This document shows positions 17,866 to 24,264 of a DNA stretch of 45,630 nucleotides, one piece after another. The notes below the pieces were generated by a model that had not been told where the DNA came from, searched no databases, and saw only the letters and a list, made by a program, of their open reading frames with translations. The position numbers were made by a program, and so were the translations under genes. How positions within the stretch are numbered: the stretch's first letter is position 1; every line of letters begins with the position of its first letter. Origin of the DNA: Candidatus Raymondbacteria bacterium RIFOXYA2_FULL_49_16 (GTDB lineage Bacteria; Fibrobacterota; OXYB2-FULL-49-7; XYB2-FULL-49-35); NCBI GenBank assembly GCA_001789205.1, contig MFYT01000057.1:1-45630 (forward strand), read 5' to 3'.

Positions 17866-18219
17866 TTATTTACTTTTAATTAACAGCATTGAATCTATAC
17901 TATACTCCAGAGGCAAATCACCGAGCACAATACTAGTATCATGCAATGTTAGCGTGTCAACAAAAACGTATTTGAAGTTATGAAACATCATTGCGTTTGA
18001 GTACAAATTAATTAAATAAAAATAATACGCTCCATCCTTATTAAATATTACTTGATGCTTATACTTACCATTTATCGAATGATTAACAATAGATGGGTTT
18101 TTATATATTTTATATTTAGAGGTACTGTCTGCCATAGCATTAATCACCATGCTATCCGTTGGAGTAAGCGCGGCTACCGAAACAGTTAACCATAACATTA
18201 TCAGACATAAAACATACAT
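17866..18219 (-). CDS. Small secreted protein of unknown function
   Basis: A 117-residue protein I do not recognise. It has a signal peptide (MYVLCLIMLWLTVSVAA) and a mature part of about 100 residues rich in Tyr, Asn and Ser without cysteines. It ends SIDSMLLIKSK, reminiscent of the basic tails of its secreted neighbours but without a sorting-domain motif. A strong ribosome site (AAGGAG) precedes the ATG. It lies 37 bases after the propeller gene and 9 bases before the protease-mosaic gene, so it is probably co-expressed with both. A role as a partner or inhibitor of the peptidase is only a guess. The DNA is AT-rich like both neighbours. Confidence 0.65.
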   Translation of the reverse strand: MYVLCLIMLWLTVSVAALTPTDSMVINAMADSTSKYKIYKNPSIVNHSINGKYKHQVIFNKDGAYYFYLINLYSNAMMFHNFKYVFVDTLTLHDTSIVLGDLPLEYSIDSMLLIKSK

Positions 18220-18256
18220 AACGCTCTCCTTGATAAATGATCTTGTCTCATTGATT

Positions 18257-19564
18257 TTATTTTATCATCAGGCATCGCTCCGCATTCACTGTATATTGGT
18301 CATTTTTTAATACAATTAAATATAGGCCTGATGTTTGATTTTGGCCAGTCCACGTTGCAAAGTAACTGCCATTATTCATATTCGCATTGACAAGCACCTC
18401 TATTAGTCGCCCTTGGCAATCATATATTGATAAGTTTACTTTCGTTCTGTGAGGTGATTTATATTGAACAGACCCATTATTTATTATGTAATTTATCTGA
18501 GTAGTTCCATTAAATGGATTAGGGCGTATATTTAAATTAAGAGATATTTGTCTTTGAGGGATGTTTTCGTTTGCAACGTACTTCGAAACGTCAAATATTA
18601 AAAGATTGTGGTCCGTAATAAAAGCATTCTGCCCCTGTATGTCAATATAATTAAAATTGGCATCCAAATTAACAAGAAAACTATCTACTATTATTGGTGA
18701 AAGTGGGTTTGCGGCATTAATAACATAGAAACCTTTATCTCGAACTGTTGCAAAAATGTAATTATTGACTATTTTAATATTGCTTACATAACCACCAATA
18801 CGGCAGGTGCTTACAATTGTGGGCGCTGCACTATTTTCTATGTTGGCTATTTGAATACCACTATCTCCATTGGCTAAATATGCATAATTACCATTTACCT
18901 CTATTTTTATCGGAGCTACAGTTGTAGTGCATAAACTACTAAGTGTTGAAGAAGTCGGCGTTTTCACATTAATTATAGCAAAGCCACTAGTAAATAAATT
19001 TTGTATATAATGCGAAATGAATGCATTGGTGTCATTTTGTATAAAAACATCATGAGCCTGGAGCCCAAACATATTATATGTTCCTGTTATAATGGGGTTG
19101 GCGGGATCACTTATATCAACTATTGTTAATCCACTATCGCCTGTCATATATAAATACTTTCCTGATATCTCCATCCCTCTTATCCAGGTGAAAGAACTTG
19201 ATAATTGCCCACTCAATTCTGGAAACAGTGGATTTGAAATATTGATTATTCGTAATGCACTAATTTGCTCATTGTATGCTAAATAGGCATAGTTATTAGA
19301 TATCGCCAAACCATCTGCCACGCGGTGATTTAAGGGTGGACAATAACATGTATACGCAGACACAGATGATGGCGCAGATGGATCACTTATATCGATAATG
19401 TTCAAACAAATACTGTCATTTTGTGTCACATAGGCATAATTACCAACCACTTTAACATTAATCATAATTCCACCGGAAGAATAACTACCTACAAGAGTAA
19501 TTGTATAACCTAAATGAAACATTACAAATAATAGGATTCCAATAAATAGTTTGTATTTAACCAT
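18257..19564 (-). CDS. LVIVD-repeat beta-propeller protein with sorting domain
   Basis: A 435-residue secreted protein with about seven LVIVD-type blades. Examples are NYAYVTQNDSICLNIIDISD, KYLYMTGDSGLTIVDISDP, NYAYLANGDSGIQIANIENS and NYIFATVRDKGFYVINAANP. The blades fill residues about 30-330. The C-terminus has LNIRPNPFNGTTQINYI, SIYDCQGRLIEVL and SGLYLIVL, ending LMIK. LVIVD propellers are surface or adhesion modules with no fixed activity. It is the first gene after a consensus sigma-70 promoter, with GGAGG about 13 bases before the ATG. The coding sequence is AT-rich compared with the polysaccharide and phosphate genes. Confidence 0.85.
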   Translation of the reverse strand: MVKYKLFIGILLFVMFHLGYTITLVGSYSSGGIMINVKVVGNYAYVTQNDSICLNIIDISDPSAPSSVSAYTCYCPPLNHRVADGLAISNNYAYLAYNEQISALRIINISNPLFPELSGQLSSSFTWIRGMEISGKYLYMTGDSGLTIVDISDPANPIITGTYNMFGLQAHDVFIQNDTNAFISHYIQNLFTSGFAIINVKTPTSSTLSSLCTTTVAPIKIEVNGNYAYLANGDSGIQIANIENSAAPTIVSTCRIGGYVSNIKIVNNYIFATVRDKGFYVINAANPLSPIIVDSFLVNLDANFNYIDIQGQNAFITDHNLLIFDVSKYVANENIPQRQISLNLNIRPNPFNGTTQINYIINNGSVQYKSPHRTKVNLSIYDCQGRLIEVLVNANMNNGSYFATWTGQNQTSGLYLIVLKNDQYTVNAERCLMIK

Positions 19565-19644
19565 AAATTTTCAATTACCTCCATCTTTAATATCATTTAG
19601 AAAATGGCCGTATTGCCAAAATACCGTTTAATCGATTAACTATA

Positions 19645-19673
19645 ATTATAGTTCCTATCCTCAACTATGTCAA
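19645..19673 (-). promoter_or_regulatory. Perfect-consensus sigma-70 promoter
   Basis: On the minus strand TTGACA (19673-19668), a 17-base spacer and TATAAT (19650-19645) match the sigma-70 consensus exactly. The promoter points at the propeller gene, with a leader of about 75 bases. No terminator is visible between the following genes down to 5423, so it may drive the whole minus-strand run. Confidence 0.8.
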
Positions 19674-19703
19674 GTTCTTTATTATAGTGTAATCGCCGGC
19701 GAA

Positions 19704-19793
19704 TTGCCTCACAAATAATGTAACCGAAGCCAGGGGGTGCTAAAAAGTCTTTCGATACGTTGCCTCATAATGTATGTAACCCAAGGAAAGGGG
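19704..19793 (+). repeat. Two imperfect direct repeats of 34 bases (possible IS end)
   Basis: Copies at 19704-19737 and 19760-19793 share about 26 of 34 positions. Both start TTGCCTCA, contain ATGTAACC and end in a run of G. They lie just before the transposase-like fragment, where transposase-binding sites at an IS end would be expected. Confidence 0.4.
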
Positions 19794-19803
19794 ACATATA
19801 TCT

Positions 19804-19908
19804 ATGGGAAACGCCGCCAAAAGGGAATATTTACGCAGTATTTTCGAACGCTACCGAAAAGGAGGGCGCAAAGAGAAAAATGGTCTTTCTCTCTTTATAG
19901 TAACATAA
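19804..19908 (+). pseudogene. N-terminal fragment of an IS transposase (remnant)
   Basis: A 34-codon frame starting MGNAAKREYLRSIFERYRKG, with AAAGGGG shortly upstream, resembles the beginning of integrase-core transposases, which often start with K(R)EYL..I..RY. The frame stops after LSLFIVT and no further transposase sequence is seen. It is best read as a broken insertion sequence; a chance small ORF is the alternative. Confidence 0.4.
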
Positions 19909-20001
19909 ATTAGGGTCGTTTCTCACGCTATAATTTCTTTCGTGCGAATCATTTATTCAGCCAGTTCTCCCTTGGATTTCCTTATATTCTTGTAAGAAGA
20001 A

Positions 20002-20044
20002 GCGGGATGGGGAAAGACATTTTCCGTGGATTCCCCCGTCCCGC
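20002..20044 (-). terminator. GC-rich hairpin, possible terminator downstream of the CotH gene
   Basis: Arms 20002-20012 and 20034-20044 can pair over 11 bases with one wobble. On the minus strand the stem is followed by TTCTTCTT. It lies about 330 bases beyond the CotH stop and before the sigma-70 promoter, a sensible place to end that transcript. The T-run is interrupted, so confidence is limited. Confidence 0.35.
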
Positions 20045-20236
20045 AACAACCTTCACAATCCTTTTCAATGTTCTCACTTATCTTTACCACAATTGCGCAA
20101 ATCAGCAATACTTCAATGCATGCGACCCCTGATACCCCGGAAGAGTTAATACGCCTTTATTCCCTATCTCTCACGTATCACTGCTGACTTCGCCTATAAA
20201 ATAGAGGTTCGTCCTCTTATAGCGCCCTTTCAGGCT

Positions 20237-20253
20237 ATCCGCCTCAGGCGGAT
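20237..20253. repeat. 17-base palindrome ATCCGCCT-C-AGGCGGAT
   Basis: This is a perfect 8-base inverted repeat around a single C, of the REP-like kind seen scattered in many genomes. Only this copy was noticed in the window. Confidence 0.45.
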
Positions 20254-20373
20254 CGGGCCGCTTTATCATAGTCCATTTCTGGTCTATGACAGGCCTCGTG
20301 CTAATCGGCTGATAGGTTTTGCCGATACCGGAACTTACATCCGGTTATATCCAAAGAGCTTTAATCCGGACAC

Positions 20374-22872
20374 TTATTTCAGCAGGGTCATCTGTTTTAC
20401 CAGGGTTGTGTTTCCGATTTTTGCCCTGACAATATAAATTCCCGAAGGCATGCCGGATGCGTCCCAGACGAATGAATTACGAATTACGAATTGCGAATTA
20501 CGGTTGTTTTGTGTCACATCACAAACCATTTCCCCTTTTATACTATATATTTTTACATTCGTAATTCGTAATTTTGAATTCGTAATTGTAATTGTTGTCG
20601 TCGGATTAAACGGGTTGGGATACACCTCGAGCATATCGCGCGAGGCCACACCGGGAACGTCATCGACTTTGTCCACCCCTTTGTCCGAACCAATGACCGA
20701 GAAGATCATGTCAAAGACCGCGTCGCTGCTCGATAGGCTGGAGTTGTGCAGTTCGACAGCGAGGATGTTCTCTCCCTGGACAAGAAGATGGTTTGTGTCA
20801 GGCACGTAAAAGAGCGTGTAGGTATCGTTTTCACGTGAGATAAGCGAAGGAGAATCATTTCCAGCCGTGGGAGAGAGGTTGTCGCGCAGCACTTCCCCGC
20901 CGTTCAGATAGACCGCAATGCCGTCATCGTACCTGATGTCGAACCGCAGCCAATCGACCAGTGACGCTGAATCGGGGAAAGTAAATTTTTTCCTGAAATA
21001 TAGGGTGTAGCCCGATGAGTTCAGGGTATTGGTGGTGTTGACGGACCATTCGCCAAAACCCAAAGGCGCTGTTCCCGTGTTCCACGATACGTCAAACGCC
21101 GGGTCGGTTTTCCATGTTACGGCAAGCGGCTGGTGCGCGTCGTTGTATTTCCAGCTCTGGTTCCGCAGCACAAGTTCCCAGGCCATGTCTTTGTTGCGGT
21201 TTATCTTGGTCAGCATCCGGTTGAGCCAGATGGGTCCAACCACCTTGCGCGTCGCAAGAAAAGTGTCTGTGAGCATAAAGGTGGTGTCAAGGTCCCGCAG
21301 CACAGCCGCCTGGTCGCCGGGTTTCCAGCGGTCTATCTCGTAGGACGCAAAGGGCAGGAATTCAGCCTTGTTTTTCGTCAGCACAGCCTTGATTGAGTCA
21401 ATCTGCAAGGCGCCGTAGTGAACCGCCTGCTTCCAGGCATAGTAGAAATGGTTCTGAAAGGGTTCGTATGAAAGAAGTGAGTTGAAAAGACCCCTGATGA
21501 GGTTGGCCTGGATGCCTGCTTCGGTCGTGAAGCTGGCCGGTGGATTGATTCTGTTCTGCCAGACGGGTATGCCGCCTACAACAGTGGGCTGGACGTTCAG
21601 TATCGAGGTCATATAGGCATCGTCGATGCGCCAGTATTCCGAGACCGGCGGCCATTCCCACCAGGTTTGTCCCAGGGTATATTCGCCATCCCAGGGCAAA
21701 AAGCGGAATTTTCCGCCGGTTACGCCCAGTGTGTCGCGCTCGCGCGCCACTACCCAGTTGTTGTTGGGCCAGTCCCAGTTCTGGAGAAAGATGTTGAGCG
21801 TCATGTATTTGCAGAAGAGGCTGATGTCAAGAAGGTTGGAGAGCGAGGCATAGTCGTTTGCGGTCAGCTGTTTGTTGGTATAGGTGATCAACTGGTTGAG
21901 GGCGGTCATGTCTCCGGAAACGATTTCACCCTGGTTGTTGATGTCCCACGCCGGATAGTTGTAGTGGTCGGAAAAGAATTCTTCGTCCATTCTCTCGGCA
22001 ATATTGTATACGCCCCAGAGCGTGGTGTTCAGATAGAGAAGCGCAAAACGGCTGTGCGCGCTCAATTCGCCCATGTTCCGGTACAACTCGCGCTCTACCG
22101 CGTCCCTGATGTATATTGACCGCCGGTTTCGTTCCTCCATGAGCGCGTCAAAGGGCGGATACGACCAGGCATCCGAAAACCCCGCTTTGAGAACCAGTTT
22201 GTCGAATTTTGCCAATGTCATGTCCGGAAAGACCTGATAGCGCAGTTTTGTTGACCCATAGTCTTCGCGGAAATAGAGACGGAATGATTTTTTCGGGGAT
22301 TTCCAGCGCGATGCGCCGCCGTGGATACGGACCCCGGCGTTTTCGGAAAAACCCACGGTATTGCCCGGCTCAAAGAGCGTGACATTGCACGCCCGTTCCC
22401 ACGCGGAACCGTGCAGCATGGAATTGTTGATTGTGGAATCGTTGGCGGCATCGCCGTAGAGGAGGCAGTAGATACCGGAATCGGGGTCCCACAAATTTCC
22501 CGAATCAGTGACAAGCGAAATAATCGGGATGTCCGTGGGAAACCCGTAGAGATAGTTTTTAGTCACTATCCGCGAGTGCACCGTGTTCCAGAATACAGCG
22601 GCCCGGATTACGGTCGTGCTGTTGATGGGAATAGCGCCGGTATAGGTTGTTGACGACATTGTGGGGTTCGAGTAATTGGTCGTGTATTTTATGACTCCTG
22701 ATGGGCAGTCTGTTGTAATAGTCACGGAAATTGCGCTGGTCTTAATGCCCTGTTCCTCGGAAAAGAACACGGCATAGGTCGTATCATAGCTTAAGACCTG
22801 ACTTTGTGCAGCATTGGCGAAAAGTACGAACGCTGTAAAGCAAAATACGTACAGTAGGATGTTTTTTTTCAA
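20374..22872 (-). CDS. CotH-kinase family secreted protein with sorting domain
   Basis: An 832-residue protein from a TTG at 22872, which gives a standard signal peptide (KKNILLYVFCFTAFVLFANA). An ATG at 22968 with AAGGG upstream would add 32 residues and is the alternative. Residues about 40-115 fit a chitobiase-type Ig-like domain (CHB_HEX_C_1). The CotH domain has GVRIHGGASRWKSPKKSFRLYF, ALLYLNTTLWGVYNIAERMD, NWDWPNNNW and FRFLPWDGEYTLG. CotH proteins are atypical kinases that phosphorylate proteins, and often neighbour VTC and DUF4956 genes. A beta-sandwich region and a PNPFNPTTTI sorting domain ending in TLLK follow. The sorting domain carries inserted 7-base repeats. It is transcribed toward the phosphate operon but separated from it. 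Confidence 0.88.
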   Translation of the reverse strand: MKKNILLYVFCFTAFVLFANAAQSQVLSYDTTYAVFFSEEQGIKTSAISVTITTDCPSGVIKYTTNYSNPTMSSTTYTGAIPINSTTVIRAAVFWNTVHSRIVTKNYLYGFPTDIPIISLVTDSGNLWDPDSGIYCLLYGDAANDSTINNSMLHGSAWERACNVTLFEPGNTVGFSENAGVRIHGGASRWKSPKKSFRLYFREDYGSTKLRYQVFPDMTLAKFDKLVLKAGFSDAWSYPPFDALMEERNRRSIYIRDAVERELYRNMGELSAHSRFALLYLNTTLWGVYNIAERMDEEFFSDHYNYPAWDINNQGEIVSGDMTALNQLITYTNKQLTANDYASLSNLLDISLFCKYMTLNIFLQNWDWPNNNWVVARERDTLGVTGGKFRFLPWDGEYTLGQTWWEWPPVSEYWRIDDAYMTSILNVQPTVVGGIPVWQNRINPPASFTTEAGIQANLIRGLFNSLLSYEPFQNHFYYAWKQAVHYGALQIDSIKAVLTKNKAEFLPFASYEIDRWKPGDQAAVLRDLDTTFMLTDTFLATRKVVGPIWLNRMLTKINRNKDMAWELVLRNQSWKYNDAHQPLAVTWKTDPAFDVSWNTGTAPLGFGEWSVNTTNTLNSSGYTLYFRKKFTFPDSASLVDWLRFDIRYDDGIAVYLNGGEVLRDNLSPTAGNDSPSLISRENDTYTLFYVPDTNHLLVQGENILAVELHNSSLSSSDAVFDMIFSVIGSDKGVDKVDDVPGVASRDMLEVYPNPFNPTTTITITNSKLRITNVKIYSIKGEMVCDVTQNNRNSQFVIRNSFVWDASGMPSGIYIVRAKIGNTTLVKQMTLLK
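20474..20593. repeat. Two blocks of 7-base CGAATTA-type repeats in inverted orientation inside CotH
   Basis: Block 1 (20474-20502) is four units of GAATTAC with one variant. Block 2 (20557-20593) is the reverse-complement type (TTCGTAATTCGTAATT and more). The blocks could form a large hairpin. They are translated as RNSQFVIRNSF and NSKLRITNVKI inside the sorting domain without breaking the frame. Confidence 0.8.
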
Positions 22873-22994
22873 GGACCACCTTGCTTTTTTTGTTTGTATG
22901 AGGATGCCGCTACTAGACACGGGTATAATGCGAGGAACGGCAGTCGCATAGCCTGCAGATGATTGCATTTCTGATCCCTTCCCCACCCATGTCC

Positions 22995-23012
22995 CAGGTT
23001 TTTTGAAACCTG
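22995..23012. other. 7-base-stem hairpin between CotH and the Cys-rich gene
   Basis: CAGGTTT-TTTG-AAACCTG forms a perfect stem. It lies just downstream of the 23078 stop on the minus strand, but no T-run follows in that direction. It may be a weak transcript end or an RNA-stabilising hairpin. Confidence 0.3.
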
Positions 23013-23077
23013 TGATAAAAAAATAACCGTTCAAGCGGGACAATACAAGATAATAAGCGGAGGATTTTTTGGATGGT

Positions 23078-23413
23078 TCAGGTCGTGCCTGGCTTTGACC
23101 TGCCCTGGTCCAGTAGATGAAGCAGCGCAAGAAAGGGGTGTCTCAAAAGCATCCTTGGCCCTGCGTAGCGCATGACTGCGCGAACGCTCTCGCGCATCTC
23201 CGGTGAGAAGCAGTGGACCCTGCACTTGGAACAGGCTGGTTTGTTTTCTCCAAAGGGGCATTTCTCAATCTGTTTCAGGGCATAGTCTTGAAGCAAAGCG
23301 CAGTCCGGGCAAAAGGCATGGCGCTGGTTGTGATTGTCCTGGCAATACAGGCTGACCATTGCCCGTATTGTTTTTGCCTCTCGTCTTTTCCTTGGAGACA
23401 ATGCAATATTCAA
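23078..23413 (-). CDS. Cys-rich protein of the 'nitrous oxide-stimulated promoter' family (PF11756)
   Basis: A 111-residue protein with the family's signature: RKRREAKTIRAMVSLYC, CPDCALLQDYAL, KCPFGENKPACSKCRVHC and AVMRYAGPRMLLRHPFLALLHLLD. Seven cysteines suggest a metal site, and the family has no settled function. The TTG at 23413 overlaps the permease stop as TTGA; the longer frame to 23623 lies inside the permease gene and is rejected. There is no clear ribosome site, so translation probably depends on coupling to the permease. Its place at the end of a sugar transport operon is unexpected. Confidence 0.82.
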   Translation of the reverse strand: MNIALSPRKRREAKTIRAMVSLYCQDNHNQRHAFCPDCALLQDYALKQIEKCPFGENKPACSKCRVHCFSPEMRESVRAVMRYAGPRMLLRHPFLALLHLLDQGRSKPGTT

Positions 23414-24264
23414 TATTTGTTTGCGCCCATGGTAATGCCGGAAATTATGAATTTCTGTAAAAACAGGTAGAGCACAATGATTGGAAAGATGGCCATGATG
23501 GAGACCGCGACGATATTGCCAATGGCAATGCCTGACTGCTGCTGGAACATGGAGACGCCGAGCGTGATAGTGTACATGTCCTGGTTGAGGAGCACCAGAT
23601 ACGGCCAGAGAAAATCGTTCCATGTCCCTAGTGCAATGAGTACCGTCAGCGTGGCCAGCACGGGTTTGCAGAGGGGCATGATAATAGTGAAAAATATGCG
23701 GAATTCCGAGGCGCCGTCCATTCGCGCTGATTCGAGCAGGCTGTCGGGCAGGGTCTTCATATATTGGGTGCAGAGAAAGACGCCGTATGCGCTCTGCATG
23801 GACGGCAAAATGAGCGCCCAGTAGGTGTTGACCAGGCCGATTTTGTTCATCATGAGATAGAGCGGAATCATGTAAAGTTGAAAGGGGATCATCATGGTGG
23901 CCAGGAAGACAAGGAATATCTTGTTTTTCCCCGTAAACTTTCCTTTACCAAAGGCGTATCCTGCCATGCAGCAGGTGGAAACCTGGAGCGCTATGATCGC
24001 AATGGTCACGCAGACCGTGTTGAGATAATACCTGAAAATCGGGATATTGGCGGCCGCGTTTAGGTAGTTGAACACGCCGAAACGTTCTATGTTGAACCAG
24101 AGCGAGGGCGGCATGGGAAGCCCTGCCTGGTTTATACCGTTGTCAAAGCTCGAAATGATCATCCACCAGAACGGACAGCAGACAAGCGCGGCGCCACCGA
24201 GCAGGATGATGACCCTGGCAGGGGAAAGCGCGTGTTTAGCGACTACGGATTTGAAGTGCGTCAA
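23410..24264 (-). CDS. Sugar ABC transporter permease (MalG-like)
   Basis: A 284-residue inner-membrane permease with about six helices, of the carbohydrate uptake (CUT1) type. The EAA loop appears as LLESARMDGASEFRIFFTIIMP near residues 173-195 and contacts the ATPase. The start is a TTG at 24264: it overlaps the previous stop as TTGA and has AAGGAG eight bases upstream; longer frames lie inside the upstream gene. It pairs with the fused binding protein/permease encoded just before it. No ATPase gene is present, so a shared ATPase (MsmX/UgpC type) encoded elsewhere is expected. Confidence 0.9.
   Translation of the reverse strand: MTHFKSVVAKHALSPARVIILLGGAALVCCPFWWMIISSFDNGINQAGLPMPPSLWFNIERFGVFNYLNAAANIPIFRYYLNTVCVTIAIIALQVSTCCMAGYAFGKGKFTGKNKIFLVFLATMMIPFQLYMIPLYLMMNKIGLVNTYWALILPSMQSAYGVFLCTQYMKTLPDSLLESARMDGASEFRIFFTIIMPLCKPVLATLTVLIALGTWNDFLWPYLVLLNQDMYTITLGVSMFQQQSGIAIGNIVAVSIMAIFPIIVLYLFLQKFIISGITMGANKY

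Larger units (their letters stand above)
19565..20373. other. Gene-free stretch with promoter, IS remnant and hairpins
   Basis: No full gene is found in these 809 bases. They hold the sigma-70 promoter, two related 34-base motifs, a 34-codon transposase-like fragment, a GC-rich hairpin and a short palindrome. The rest shows no recognisable content. This looks like the scar of an old insertion between the AT-rich block and the CotH gene. Confidence 0.6.

Noticed and set aside
20327-20345. 6-base-stem hairpin just after the CotH stop
   Set aside because: The stem is short and no T-run follows on the minus strand, so a terminator call is not supported.
23414-23623. N-terminal extension of the Cys-rich (PF11756) protein
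   Set aside because: It lies wholly inside the permease coding region and is His/Arg-rich out-of-frame sequence; the family homology begins only after the TTG at 23413.
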